Counted from the first letter of the stretch, positions 1 to 8,064 are shown. The stretch: DNA of 64,000 bases from Paenibacillus sophorae (GCF_018966525.1 NZ_CP076607.1:2046001-2110000); one strand, 5' to 3'. The notes: a model not told the origin generated them from the letters alone. Translations and numbers: made by a program.

Positions 1-1
1 T

Positions 2-913
2 GATTATGGATTTTATATTGCGTCTAATAGTACCAGCACTTTACTTGAAAATTGCTTTGCGAGTACTGACAAAACCGCCTATCACATTGTCGGTGTGTAT
101 TCCACGATAATCAATACTTACGGTGATTTTTGCAATGGAACGATGTATCACTTTTCCTTCTGCTCAGTTCATTGTACCGCTATTGGCGGAGAGAGTCCCA
201 ACTGCGACACCATGATAAGGTTAAGTAATAGTCAGGTCACAATCGACAATGCTTACTTTTTTCAAAGTAATTTGGATGCAGGGACTGTGATCAATGCGAA
301 CGGCAGCACCTTGCGGATTAGGCAACTTAATATGATTATGGGCGCTACCTTAGCCGGGTATCTTTGGACAGCGGGTACGAACTCAAATATTATCGTCGAA
401 GCATTATTAATGAATGGCCCGACGAAGTTTAAATACTCAGAAATTAGCACAATGAGCAGCGACAATATAAGTGTATTCGTGAGTCCGCTTGAAGCACCAA
501 TCACCAAAGGAACTACTGGGCTGTTGCCGTTTCGTTCAACCGGATACTGGGATTGGTATTTAAATACTCCAGCCATCCCCATTAACAATATCATCATGGG
601 GCTAAAAGGACCGACGACTGCGGCTGATGGTTCTGATGTACAGTGGGATGGCGGCGCTAAGGTCAATAATTTCTACCTCAATTCTGACTTTGCTAATCGC
701 CTTGTGCTTGGATGGGCAAGAATCGCCCAAACCAGTGGAACGTTGAGAGACGGCACAGTGGTCTATGCTCCACTTGCAATTTCTTGTACGACTGCGAATA
801 GACCGACTAATCCGTATACTGGGATGATTATCCATGATCAAACACTGGATAAGCTGTGCTGGTGGAATGGCACAAATTGGCGGACGTTCAATACAACGGG
901 TATTAATGCTTGA
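2..913 (+). CDS. Phage tail spike / receptor-binding protein, 5' truncated by window
   Basis: The reading frame is open from base 2, so the start lies outside the window and about 303 codons remain. The protein is rich in Asn, Thr, Ser and Gly with short alternating beta-type stretches, as in right-handed beta-helix tail spikes. The C-terminus has a pattern common at the end of phage spike proteins: TTANRPTNPYTGMI, followed about ten residues later by WWNGTNWRTF. No enzymatic motif was recognised, so a polysaccharide-degrading activity cannot be claimed. It lies upstream of the tail-tip gene at 2735 with three small genes between. An internal GTG at 95 is in frame but is not the real start. 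Confidence 0.7.
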   Translation, partial: DYGFYIASNSTSTLLENCFASTDKTAYHIVGVYSTIINTYGDFCNGTMYHFSFCSVHCTAIGGESPNCDTMIRLSNSQVTIDNAYFFQSNLDAGTVINANGSTLRIRQLNMIMGATLAGYLWTAGTNSNIIVEALLMNGPTKFKYSEISTMSSDNISVFVSPLEAPITKGTTGLLPFRSTGYWDWYLNTPAIPINNIIMGLKGPTTAADGSDVQWDGGAKVNNFYLNSDFANRLVLGWARIAQTSGTLRDGTVVYAPLAISCTTANRPTNPYTGMIIHDQTLDKLCWWNGTNWRTFNTTGINA

Positions 914-940
914 TGCACAGTTCTAGAAAGGAGAAATCAA

Positions 941-1213
941 ATGGCCTTACAAATGACAGTGACAACAGCGCACGGTATTACATTGGACGCTGCTTACCTT
1001 CGCATTGATGAGCAAAGCGGGGATAAAGGGAATGTGAATCTTCGAGTACACACATACACCACTTTGGAAAATTGCCAAGCTGGCTGCCCGTGGATCGAAG
1101 AGAAAATTTATAACTTCGTCCCTTCTGTAGCTGATGACGCACCGAACTTTATCAAACAAGGATATCAATATCTTAAAACATTGCCAGAGCATTCGCAGGC
1201 AGTGGACGCGTAA
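941..1213 (+). CDS. Small phage protein, function unknown
   Basis: This is a 90-residue protein that starts at ATG 941 after an AAAGGAGA ribosome-binding site at good spacing, 27 bases after the tail-spike stop. It is acidic and soluble, with no signal peptide or membrane segment, and reads like a small beta-rich structural or chaperone protein. Its tight spacing behind the spike gene suggests co-transcription and a role in spike assembly or decoration, but this is inference. I do not recognise the family. The antisense frame over the same bases is a shadow. Confidence 0.65.
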   Translation: MALQMTVTTAHGITLDAAYLRIDEQSGDKGNVNLRVHTYTTLENCQAGCPWIEEKIYNFVPSVADDAPNFIKQGYQYLKTLPEHSQAVDA

Positions 1214-1229
1214 AGGGGGATATAATGTC

Positions 1230-1403
1230 ATGGGTCATTGTAAACATGAAAAGGTGTATGCTATGTACGTACTCAACTGCAACCCACCTTTACACCCATG
1301 GATATGCAGCAAATGTGGCGAAAAAGGGAACGAAAGGTACTCTTTGTCGAAAAGACCTTATGACTATGAGCGCATAGTGAGTAAATTCAAGCCTTCACAA
1401 TAA
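1230..1403 (+). CDS. Small zinc-ribbon-like phage protein
   Basis: The protein has 57 residues from ATG 1230, after AAAGGGGGA at 1212-1220. The GTG directly before it, at 1227, is an alternative start. The frame continues upstream to 1134, but that part overlaps the previous gene in another frame and lacks a ribosome site. Visible metal-binding candidates are an N-terminal Cys-Lys-His, a Cys near residue 17 and the pair in WICSKCGE, which is typical of a small zinc ribbon. The C-terminus is basic. Function is unknown. Similar short CxxC proteins are common as accessory phage genes. Confidence 0.55.
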   Translation: MGHCKHEKVYAMYVLNCNPPLHPWICSKCGEKGNERYSLSKRPYDYERIVSKFKPSQ

Positions 1404-1461
1404 AGCTTGTCTAGTTGCCTCCGATTGTTCCATAATAAACCTTGTAAATTATTTACGGGGG

Positions 1462-2322
1462 ATGAGTTATGTGGAAATTAAAACGGGGCTTTCAGAACAT
1501 CTAATGTATTCTACTGTTAGAATTGAGTGTCTGCTTGGCGACGGAACCGGAAGTACAGGAACTGGATTCTTCTTTAGTTTTCTAGAGGATGGCAATATGC
1601 ACGTACCTGCTATAGTGACTAATAAACATGTCGTTGCAGGAGCCATACAAGGCAGATTTCTCATGACGGTATCTGATTCGGAAGGAAATCCTAAAAATGA
1701 AGAGCACTTACCTCTTCAGTTTGATCAATTTCAAAGTATGTGGATATTTCACCCAGATCCTAATGTGGATCTGTGTATTATGCCAATTGCACCATTATTA
1801 AAACAAGCAGACGACATAGGAAAAAAATTATTCTTTTCCAGTCTTACAAAAGACCTTATTCCTACCACCGAACAGTTATCAGAATTGAGCGCGTGTGAAG
1901 ACGTAACCATGGTCGGTTATCCTATTGGGATATGGGACCAGATAAACAATTTACCTCTCATTCGTAGAGGAATCACAGCAACACATCCGAAGTTTAATTA
2001 CAATGGAAAAGAAGAGATTATGATCGATGCTGCATGTTATCCAGGGTCAAGTGGTTCGCCTGTTTTGGTTTTTAATGAAGGGTCTTTTCTTACAAAAAAC
2101 GGATTAATGGCGGGAACCAGGGTGTTGTTTTTGGGTGTGATGTATGGAGGCCCACAATTTACGGCTACTGGAGAGATAGCAATGATGAATATCCCCACTT
2201 CTCCGAGACCAGTAGCGTTTTCTCACATACCTATGAATTTGGGCTTGGTAATCAAAGCTCACAAAATTTTGGATTTTGAGGAATTGTTATCAACTCAATA
2301 TAAAGAACGTCTGTTTTTGTAG
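1462..2322 (+). CDS. Trypsin-like serine protease (S1 fold) carried by the prophage
   Basis: The protein has 286 residues and a complete S1-type catalytic triad in the right order: His56 in TNKHVV, Asp103 in NVDLCIM and Ser197 in GSSGSP, with an oxyanion Gly before the Ser. There is no signal peptide and no PDZ domain, so it differs from HtrA and should act in the cytoplasm or on phage particles. The listed ATG at 1462 touches the GGGGG ribosome site (1457-1461). GTG 1471 is spaced better and may be the true start, which would shorten the protein by three residues. It sits among tail genes on the same strand. Cargo or defence functions are possible, as is processing of a structural protein. 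Confidence 0.75.
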   Translation: MSYVEIKTGLSEHLMYSTVRIECLLGDGTGSTGTGFFFSFLEDGNMHVPAIVTNKHVVAGAIQGRFLMTVSDSEGNPKNEEHLPLQFDQFQSMWIFHPDPNVDLCIMPIAPLLKQADDIGKKLFFSSLTKDLIPTTEQLSELSACEDVTMVGYPIGIWDQINNLPLIRRGITATHPKFNYNGKEEIMIDAACYPGSSGSPVLVFNEGSFLTKNGLMAGTRVLFLGVMYGGPQFTATGEIAMMNIPTSPRPVAFSHIPMNLGLVIKAHKILDFEELLSTQYKERLFL

Positions 2323-2397
2323 GGCCATATTGTTTACTAATTCTCCATTCTTACTTTCTTCCACTTAGTGTAAAATTGTTTAAAAGGGGTGATAAAA

Positions 2398-2667
2398 ATG
2401 ACACGATTAGTCGGAAGTGCTGGAGATGGCGAAAAAATTATCAAGGCGTGGAATAATTTTAGTTTCAAAAAGGACGAGACTAAAAGTAAAGAAGATTTTT
2501 ACTTCTTTGACGTATCATTCAAAGGTCAAACTGGCTTCCTGAACTTCTATGTCAAAGATGGAGACGTCAGGGATGTTACAATTGATCTCGACTTCCAAAG
2601 ACCATTAGGATCATACAATGATCCCACTCTGAGAAGCGTTGCTACAAAAATTTTCAATTCCTTGTAA
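2398..2667 (+). CDS. Small protein of unknown function downstream of the protease
   Basis: The protein has 89 residues from ATG 2398, after AAAAGGGGTGAT at good spacing. A GTG nine bases earlier lies inside the ribosome site and is unlikely to be the start. It is a mixed alpha/beta soluble protein with many Lys, Asp and Phe residues and no known motif. It follows the protease by 75 bases and is closed by its own terminator at 2677-2709, so protease and small protein may form a cassette inserted in the tail operon. A partner, substrate or inhibitor role is a guess. Confidence 0.6.
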   Translation: MTRLVGSAGDGEKIIKAWNNFSFKKDETKSKEDFYFFDVSFKGQTGFLNFYVKDGDVRDVTIDLDFQRPLGSYNDPTLRSVATKIFNSL

Positions 2668-2676
2668 TTAGATTTT

Positions 2677-2709
2677 TAAAAACCACACTCATCCCGGGTG
2701 TGGTTTTTT
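2677..2709 (+). terminator. Rho-independent terminator
   Basis: The arms CACAC and GTGTG are extended by AAAAACC and GGTTTTTT around a short loop, ending in a T run. It lies 10 bases after the 89-residue gene and 25 bases before the tail-tip gene, so it closes the small protease cassette. Confidence 0.8.
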
Positions 2710-2734
2710 CATGTCCTAGAAAGGGGGAACTGCT

Positions 2735-4870
2735 ATGCAGTACCTCAAATCCTTCGACCGAAACCGCTCCCCGACCGGACTGCTGGTTTCCGTAACCGAA
2801 GTCCAGCGCCGCCGCCGGATCAACAGCGACTACGAGCTTTCCTTCATGGTCCCGATGACCAGCGACGACTACAAAGAGAAGATCATCCCTAAAGGCCACG
2901 TTCAAGACGAGCGTGGCCAATTTTATGTCGTCCAGAGCCGGGCGCGTGATCGGAGCAACAAGGCGCTAACAGCCCAAATCGTCTGCACACACATCATGTT
3001 CAAGATGATTGACTTCAAGATACCGTACGACCAGTATATTGACGAGGCGTACGGTATTCACATCAGCACGCTGCTGGACAAGATAAGCGCGGCTACGGGC
3101 GGCGTTTACACTTTTGTCACCCATGATACCTTCGACCTTCGGGACGTTAAGGATTGGGGCCGAACGACAGCGCTGGCCGCCCTGCAGGATACTGTTAACC
3201 TGTACGGCTGCGAGATTGAGCCGGATAACTTCGTCATTCACCTGTACAAGAAGATCGGCTCGGACAAGGGTTTCCAGTACCGGTTGGGGAAAAACATCAT
3301 TAGTGACACCTTCAAAGACGACTCCAACTCTCTTGTCACCCGGATGTATTCACAGATGAAGGACGGTCGGACCTTCATTGGTCTTTCGACCGACAACCTG
3401 ACAGTGGAGGAGCTCAGCCTGCTGCAGTCGGTGCCCGGCTCCATCCAAGACGGCAAAATCATGGTCAATTATCTGATTTCGCCCTATGCGCAGTATTGGA
3501 CCAATGACGTCAACGCCTTTTACGACGGCGAGCTGATCGATCAGAATATCGAAGATCCAGTCGAGTTACTGAAGGCAACCCGCGAGGCGCTCCGGAAGAA
3601 GGAAATGCCGGAATTCGAGATCGGCGTCAGCGCCGCCGACATCCATAAGATCGACAACGAAGAGGAGCCGGCGGGCCTGGGCGACACCGTCTACGCCTAC
3701 GATCCAGACATGGAGATGACCAACATTAGCTGCCGTGTCATGGAGTTGACTGAATATCCTTTCGCCCGGGACAAGCATTCACAGGCGACGCTGGCCAACT
3801 ACATGCTGCGGGATGACACGCAGGTGCTGGCGGACCTGGAGCGGAGCAAGCAGGTTCTGAATGATCTTCTGTCCGGCGGGAGGGTGCGGGCGTCGGCGTT
3901 TGAGGAGTTTGCGAAGCAGGCGGTCATTGACATCAACAACAGCAAGAGCGAGATCATTTATGACAGCCGCGGTATCGTTCTGCAGGATGTAGACGACCAC
4001 AATATTCAGGTGATCCAGACTTCCCGGGGGATCATCATCACGGAGGACGGTGGGGCTACGGCGAGGACAGCCATCACGGGCCGGGGGATTGCGGCGGAAG
4101 TCATCGCTGGCGTACTCGGCAGCTTCGTCAGCATGGAGATCGGCGAGGGAAACAACGTAACGAAGATCAACACAAACGGGATTTCTGCCGGGCATGCCGA
4201 CTTCAACAGCGCTCCTTTTAGGCTGGACATGGCGGGGAACCTGCTCGCGAATAGCCTCACGGCAAATTACGCAAATATTCTCAGTTCCCATTTTCAAGAC
4301 GGGGATATTGTAGGATCCTCGATCAATATCGGTAGCGGAAGGTTTACGGTCAGCTCCGCCGGATACGTCTATGCGGATGGGGGCTTTTATACCGGAGGTA
4401 CAGTTACCGGAGCCATCATTCGGACGGCAGACCCCGGTGTTTATCCGCGCGTTGAAATCGACCCGTCAAGCATTGCGTTCGGCGTTTACTCAGACGAAAA
4501 CAACGGAATCCTGATTCCGGCCTATGATGGTGGCATGAGCAGAATCAAATTTCTTGCAAACGGAAACGAGTCAGCAATCTACAATTCCCCCACTGCCGGA
4601 TTTAACTTTGTCGCTTATGCCGATGCTCGCATTGTAGGTGCACATATATATTTATCATCATCCCAACAGGTGCACATTCCTTCATGGTCCAGCCTTTATT
4701 CTGAAGGTAGCTACTCGTCACTTCAAGAGGAATTAAATGCAATATGGGCAGCTATTGCCGGTAAAGCCTCAGCTAATCATACACATTCCGTCACTTTGCC
4801 AACCCATAACCATGGTAATGTTGCTAATCAAAACTGGGGCGGGACATTCCAAACGTCCGGTTCTCAGTAA
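2735..4870 (+). CDS. Phage minor structural / tail-associated protein (Prophage_tail family) with fibre C-terminus
   Basis: The protein has 711 residues from ATG 2735 after GAAAGGGGGA. The first 380 residues match the style of phage minor structural proteins (tail-tip hub, often annotated endopeptidase tail): a start like MQYLKSFDRN, then a long alpha/beta domain. From about 400 it becomes repetitive fibre-like sequence with Gly-Ile-Ile and Thr-Ala motifs. Residues 570-671 form a domain shared with the next gene. The end carries HTHSVTLPTHNHG, a His-rich motif seen at fibre tips where metals are bound. It likely forms the tail tip that contacts the host. GC content is higher than in the neighbouring small genes. 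Confidence 0.85.
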   Translation: MQYLKSFDRNRSPTGLLVSVTEVQRRRRINSDYELSFMVPMTSDDYKEKIIPKGHVQDERGQFYVVQSRARDRSNKALTAQIVCTHIMFKMIDFKIPYDQYIDEAYGIHISTLLDKISAATGGVYTFVTHDTFDLRDVKDWGRTTALAALQDTVNLYGCEIEPDNFVIHLYKKIGSDKGFQYRLGKNIISDTFKDDSNSLVTRMYSQMKDGRTFIGLSTDNLTVEELSLLQSVPGSIQDGKIMVNYLISPYAQYWTNDVNAFYDGELIDQNIEDPVELLKATREALRKKEMPEFEIGVSAADIHKIDNEEEPAGLGDTVYAYDPDMEMTNISCRVMELTEYPFARDKHSQATLANYMLRDDTQVLADLERSKQVLNDLLSGGRVRASAFEEFAKQAVIDINNSKSEIIYDSRGIVLQDVDDHNIQVIQTSRGIIITEDGGATARTAITGRGIAAEVIAGVLGSFVSMEIGEGNNVTKINTNGISAGHADFNSAPFRLDMAGNLLANSLTANYANILSSHFQDGDIVGSSINIGSGRFTVSSAGYVYADGGFYTGGTVTGAIIRTADPGVYPRVEIDPSSIAFGVYSDENNGILIPAYDGGMSRIKFLANGNESAIYNSPTAGFNFVAYADARIVGAHIYLSSSQQVHIPSWSSLYSEGSYSSLQEELNAIWAAIAGKASANHTHSVTLPTHNHGNVANQNWGGTFQTSGSQ

Positions 4871-4940
4871 TATGAATCTTCATTTACGCCTTTCCGTATT
4901 AATGGTAAGATAAGGTAACATATAGGGAGGTAGAGGAATT

Positions 4941-5414
4941 TTGAAAAAATTTATTGCTGGACTTATATCAGGGTTGCTGCTGATGTCAGCGGCTTCTGTT
5001 TTCGGTGAGAATTCGGGAAGCACGGTTCCTGGAACAGTCGTTCCACTGGATTCAACAAAATATCCGCAAGTCGAGTATAGTAAGCCTGGCGTGGCATTAG
5101 CCGTATACTCCGGCAAAGATAGTGGATTGTTCATTCCGACTTACGATGCGGACCTCAGCAAAATTATACTAAAAGACAATGGCAAAGAGTCGGTGATTTT
5201 TAATTCACCGAAATCCGGCCTTGTCGTAGCAGGACACGATAAACTTACACTGTCCGGGGATACAATTAAGTTGGCCCCAACCGAGCAGGGAAAAGTTATT
5301 GTCCCGAACTGGTCCAGTGTATCTAATGGTAACAAATCACTACAGGCTGAATTGAACGATTTACAAAAGCAGATCACAGAATTGCAGAAGCAACTTGCAG
5401 ACCTTCAAAAATAA
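4941..5414 (+). CDS. Predicted secreted protein sharing the tail-fibre tip domain, with C-terminal coiled coil
   Basis: The protein has 157 residues from TTG 4941, with GGGAGG at 4925-4930 deciding the start. Residues 1-22 look like a signal peptide: Lys-Lys, then a hydrophobic core ending in SAASVFG. Residues 41-141 align almost without gaps to residues 570-671 of the upstream tail protein. I count 24 identities in the first 53 positions, including YSxxxxG, IPxYD, NGxES and NSP. Residues 133-157 are a heptad-like coiled coil of repeated LQK units. It overlaps the next gene by one base. A decoy, superinfection-exclusion or extra fibre subunit role is possible. If the N-terminus is not cleaved, it could be membrane anchored. 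Confidence 0.7.
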   Translation: MKKFIAGLISGLLLMSAASVFGENSGSTVPGTVVPLDSTKYPQVEYSKPGVALAVYSGKDSGLFIPTYDADLSKIILKDNGKESVIFNSPKSGLVVAGHDKLTLSGDTIKLAPTEQGKVIVPNWSSVSNGNKSLQAELNDLQKQITELQKQLADLQK

Positions 5415-5602
5415 TGAAGAAGCCCATTCTCTATTTCATCGGCATTCTGCTGCTCATGGTCGCGTTCAGCCTGCTGATCTACCCTACCCCATATAGGTAC
5501 TTGCAATATATGAATGGTGGTTCGTTCACTCAGATAAAGGTGAACAATTTCACTGGACATACGCAGCGGTATGTTCAAGAGACAGGATGGGTAGACGATT
5601 AA
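5414..5602 (+). CDS. Small single-pass membrane protein
   Basis: The protein has 62 residues. Its ATG shares the last base of the preceding stop (TAATG), which indicates translational coupling with the fibre-domain protein. Residues 4-24 form one strongly hydrophobic helix. The rest is a polar tail with aromatic residues that would face outside if the N-terminus is inside. It has no recognised family. The coupling suggests that it works with the secreted fibre-domain protein, for example as an anchor. Confidence 0.6.
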   Translation: MKKPILYFIGILLLMVAFSLLIYPTPYRYLQYMNGGSFTQIKVNNFTGHTQRYVQETGWVDD

Positions 5603-5612
5603 AGTTCAAAGT

Positions 5613-5642
5613 GAGTCCTCTTCGGAGGGCTCTTTTCTTTTT
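5613..5642 (+). terminator. Rho-independent terminator
   Basis: The hairpin GAGTCCTC-TTCG-GAGGGCTC has a UUCG tetraloop and is followed by TTTTCTTTTT. It ends the fibre-domain cassette before the next small gene. Confidence 0.8.
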
Positions 5643-5662
5643 GAGGAAAGGAGGTGGTCCCT

Positions 5663-5899
5663 CTGGCAAAGGTATCAGGGATAAACGTTAGCATCGACCT
5701 TGCCAATCCAGTCAACGAGCTCGTAGATGTGATATCAATCGTCACCAACTCATTGCCCGGCCGGCAAGAAGAGATACTGGAGCAGCTCGACCTGAAGATC
5801 GGCGAGGCGATGGCGGAAATCCAGCGAGCGAAGGCAAAGGCGAAAGAGGGAAAGGCTGCAACTGAAGAATCGCAGGAAGGACCGGCACGCTCGGCATAG
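5663..5899 (+). CDS. Small phage protein, likely CTG start, function unknown
   Basis: The reading frame is open from GTG 5654, but that codon lies inside the ribosome-binding site AAGGAGGTG (5648-5656). The best-spaced start is CTG 5663, followed by AKVSGINVS, which gives 78 residues. The N-terminal half is a beta/alpha segment. Residues 30-80 are a charged helix rich in Ala, Lys and Glu that is likely a coiled coil. It stands between the tail module and the lysis module. The function is not recognised. The CTG start is inference from spacing. Confidence 0.55.
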   Translation: MAKVSGINVSIDLANPVNELVDVISIVTNSLPGRQEEILEQLDLKIGEAMAEIQRAKAKAKEGKAATEESQEGPARSA

Positions 5900-5910
5900 G
5901 GCGTGCTTTT
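5885..5910 (+). terminator. Possible terminator overlapping a gene end
   Basis: GCACGC pairs with GCGTGC across a ten-base loop and is followed by TTTTGCTTTG. The left arm lies in the last codons of the preceding gene. The stem is only six pairs, so activity may be partial. Confidence 0.5.
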
Positions 5911-5948
5911 GCTTTGCCTTAATATCAGAGAGAGAAGGGAGCGGGGGA

Positions 5949-6251
5949 ATGGATAGCAACGACGTAACCAATCTGGAGAAACTGCTGCCGCTGGCAGACA
6001 AGTACGGCCTAGCCTATGTGGTCGCACTCATTTTGCTCATTATATTGATTTTCCTGCTACGTGCGATCGTCAGGGGTGACTTAGTACCGCGCGAGCTGCT
6101 GGACCGAGCGGAGGAGGACCGAGACCGGCTACAGGCCATCCTTGATAAAGAGCGGGCCGACTTTATGGCCCCGACGCTGGAAGTCCTCCAGCGCCTTAAA
6201 ATCGACCATATCGCGGCCAGCAACGGAAATGACGAGGACAGGGGAGGATAA
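5949..6251 (+). CDS. Membrane protein with coiled coil, lysis-module accessory
   Basis: The protein has 100 residues from ATG 5949 after a GA-rich ribosome site (GAAGGGAGCGGGGG). Residues 19-41 form one transmembrane helix. Residues 44-80 are a charged amphipathic helix rich in Arg, Asp and Glu. One membrane helix followed by a cytoplasmic coiled coil is usual for accessory lysis proteins such as spanin- or antiholin-like partners, and for phage proteins annotated only as hypothetical. It is followed within five bases by the next gene, so the two are an operon. The exact role is unknown. Confidence 0.65.
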   Translation: MDSNDVTNLEKLLPLADKYGLAYVVALILLIILIFLLRAIVRGDLVPRELLDRAEEDRDRLQAILDKERADFMAPTLEVLQRLKIDHIAASNGNDEDRGG

Positions 6252-6255
6252 CGTG

Positions 6256-6447
6256 ATGATGAAATGGATCAATCGCCTATCGCCCCAGCACCGCAAGAGA
6301 GAAAAGGAGCTGGTGCAAGCATCCGGCCGGGTGACGATAACTATCGCCCGGTACAAAAATATGTCTCAGGAGATACAAGCCGAGATTGAAAGAAATAAGT
6401 TTGCTCGGTTTCTTGTTTATGACAAGGGGGATCATCATGCTCATTAA
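6256..6447 (+). CDS. Small basic protein, function unknown
   Basis: The protein has 63 residues. ATG 6256 is eight bases after GGGGAGG (6241-6247). GTG 6253 and ATG 6259 are neighbouring alternatives. The sequence is basic and helical with no membrane segment, and the last residues are DKGDHHAH. The end overlaps the start of the next gene by 11 bases, as expected for coupled phage genes. An earlier in-frame start at 6142 would lie inside the previous gene and is rejected. Family unknown. Confidence 0.55.
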   Translation: MMKWINRLSPQHRKREKELVQASGRVTITIARYKNMSQEIQAEIERNKFARFLVYDKGDHHAH

Positions 6448-6823
6448 TTACTTGCTTATCGTCCTTTACATCGTGGCCATCGGCTGCTCGCTGTACATTA
6501 TTCACCGCCATAAAGCATATTTCCACGAACGATTCCGGAAGGGTACCATCAGCATTTTTATGCTGGCAATGCTGTTCTTCCTGGCTGCGTACACGTTCAA
6601 AATGGTTATCGTTTTGCTGTTCAGGGCAGCCGCTGTTTTTGGGTTCGGATCGCCCCGGCTGGCGGAGTGGCTGCTTTACGGCTGGACGCTGGCACAGATG
6701 GGTACGACTGCCGGTCTGATCGCGCTGGCCTGGCTGACGTTTACCGGAAAATACGATCAGTTCATGGTGCTGCGTCGAATGGATAAAAAGATCGAGGAGG
6801 ACTACGACAATGCAAGCACGTAA
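6437..6823 (+). CDS. Three-helix membrane protein of the lysis module
   Basis: The protein has 128 residues from ATG 6437, preceded by AAGGGGGA. There are three hydrophobic helices at about residues 3-22, 38-58 and 78-100, then a short charged tail. Membrane proteins of this size next to the endolysin are often holins or antiholins. An A118-like holin lies just after the lysozyme, so this one could be a second holin or a regulator of it. It overlaps the lysozyme gene by 14 bases, which links their expression. Confidence 0.6.
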   Translation: MLINYLLIVLYIVAIGCSLYIIHRHKAYFHERFRKGTISIFMLAMLFFLAAYTFKMVIVLLFRAAAVFGFGSPRLAEWLLYGWTLAQMGTTAGLIALAWLTFTGKYDQFMVLRRMDKKIEEDYDNAST

Positions 6824-7739
6824 CAGCAAAAACGCGCAGGGCATCGACATTTCTCACCACAACGGTCCTGTAGATTGGGCCAAGGTCAAAGCGGACGGTA
6901 TCTCGTTCGCCTTTCTCAAGGCGAGTGAGGGACAGACTTACAGGGACGACACGTTTGCTGTCCACGTCAAAGCCGCCCGCGCTGTCGGCGTTCTGGTCGG
7001 TGCTTACCACTTCGTCAGAGCGGTGAATGAGGCGGATGCCAAGGCGGAGGCGGCAAACTTTTTCGCGGCAATCGAGGCTGCCGGAGGCATGGATGTGCTT
7101 GACCTGCCGCCAGTCATGGACTACGAGAACAACCCAGGCGGCATCAGCAAAGCAAGGATCAATGCCATCGCCGCGGCATTTCTACTTGAGATCGAGCAAA
7201 AGACAGGTGTCCGCCCCATCGTCTACACCGGCAATTCCTTTGCCGCCAATTTCGCCGCGGCCATCGGGAAGTATCCGCTTTGGGTTGCCCGGTACAGCAA
7301 GGAGGCGCCGACTGAGGTCACTGCCTGGCCCCGTTGGGATTTCTGGCAGTACAGCGACGGGCAGAACGGGGGAGAGCGGAGCGGAGGCGGGCGCAAGGTA
7401 GCCGGCGTTAGCGGGTATGTTGATCTGAACGAGTATGCCGGTACGGTAGCGGAGCTGAAAGCGAGATTCACAAAAACCAAGGGGGCTGAGGTTAAGGTGG
7501 CAGAAGGAAAAGCAGAGCGGGATATCGACAAAGTAAGTGGCTGGGCGAAAGATGCTTGGGAAGAAATGCAGGAGAACGGTTATTTCGATGGCATACGGCC
7601 CGGCGCGCCGATCACGAGGGAAGAGACGTCTGTCGTGCTTAATAAATTGCGGGGCAACTTCCTCAAATTAATCGCCGGGAATGTGTCGGATATCGAGGCC
7701 CTGAAACGGCGCCTGACCCAAATTGAGAAAGGGGAATAA
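6810..7739 (+). CDS. Endolysin: GH25 lysozyme with C-terminal SLH-like segment
   Basis: The protein has 309 residues. The GH25 (1,4-beta-N-acetylmuramidase) domain spans about residues 9-215. It begins with GIDISHHNG (Asp13), contains the active-site pair Asp104 and Glu106 in VMDYE, and ends with WQYSDG and YVDLNEY. It cuts the glycan strand of peptidoglycan during phage release. Residues 243-285 (WAKDAWEEM to VVLNKL) look like one S-layer-homology-type repeat, which could bind cell-wall polymers. The start ATG lies inside the preceding gene and is preceded by GAGGA. No signal peptide is seen, so export depends on the holin. Confidence 0.93.
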   Translation: MQARNSKNAQGIDISHHNGPVDWAKVKADGISFAFLKASEGQTYRDDTFAVHVKAARAVGVLVGAYHFVRAVNEADAKAEAANFFAAIEAAGGMDVLDLPPVMDYENNPGGISKARINAIAAAFLLEIEQKTGVRPIVYTGNSFAANFAAAIGKYPLWVARYSKEAPTEVTAWPRWDFWQYSDGQNGGERSGGGRKVAGVSGYVDLNEYAGTVAELKARFTKTKGAEVKVAEGKAERDIDKVSGWAKDAWEEMQENGYFDGIRPGAPITREETSVVLNKLRGNFLKLIAGNVSDIEALKRRLTQIEKGE

Positions 7740-7744
7740 ATCAC

Positions 7745-8023
7745 ATGAATAATCAAAATCTCACTGACGTTCTGGCCTTCGCCAGCGTCTTGGCTGTATT
7801 TGTACTGGCTGGAGTGCAGTTCGTTAAGAGGACAATCACACTGCCCAAGAACATCATCCCGCTGATCGGCGTTGGGATCGGCCTAGTGATCGGTTGGGCA
7901 GCTGCGCCGTTTACCGAGCTGGAGTTGGTGCTGCGGTTGTGGTCCGGGGGATTGGCCGGGTTATCAGCGACAGGGCTGTTTGAACTGGTGTTTAATAATC
8001 GGACGGGAACAACGAAAGAATAG
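7745..8023 (+). CDS. Holin, A118-like family
   Basis: The protein has 92 residues. Two to three hydrophobic stretches lie at about residues 8-26, 35-55 and 62-82, with a short polar C-terminus. The segment SGGLAGLSATGLFEL matches the conserved glycine-rich signature of the Listeria phage A118 holin family as I remember it. Holins form pores in the inner membrane at a set time so that the endolysin reaches the wall. It starts five bases after the lysozyme stop with AAAGGGG as ribosome site and is the last gene of the lysis cassette. Confidence 0.85.
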   Translation: MNNQNLTDVLAFASVLAVFVLAGVQFVKRTITLPKNIIPLIGVGIGLVIGWAAAPFTELELVLRLWSGGLAGLSATGLFELVFNNRTGTTKE

Positions 8024-8036
8024 ATTAAACAACTCA

Positions 8037-8064
8037 ATCCCGCCATTTTATTTAATGGCGGGAT
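8037..8064. terminator. Bidirectional terminator between holin and cargo nuclease gene
   Basis: A perfect 11-bp stem, ATCCCGCCATT / AATGGCGGGAT, encloses a six-base loop. It lies between convergent genes and marks the border between the lysis cassette and the AT-rich cargo block. Confidence 0.85.
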
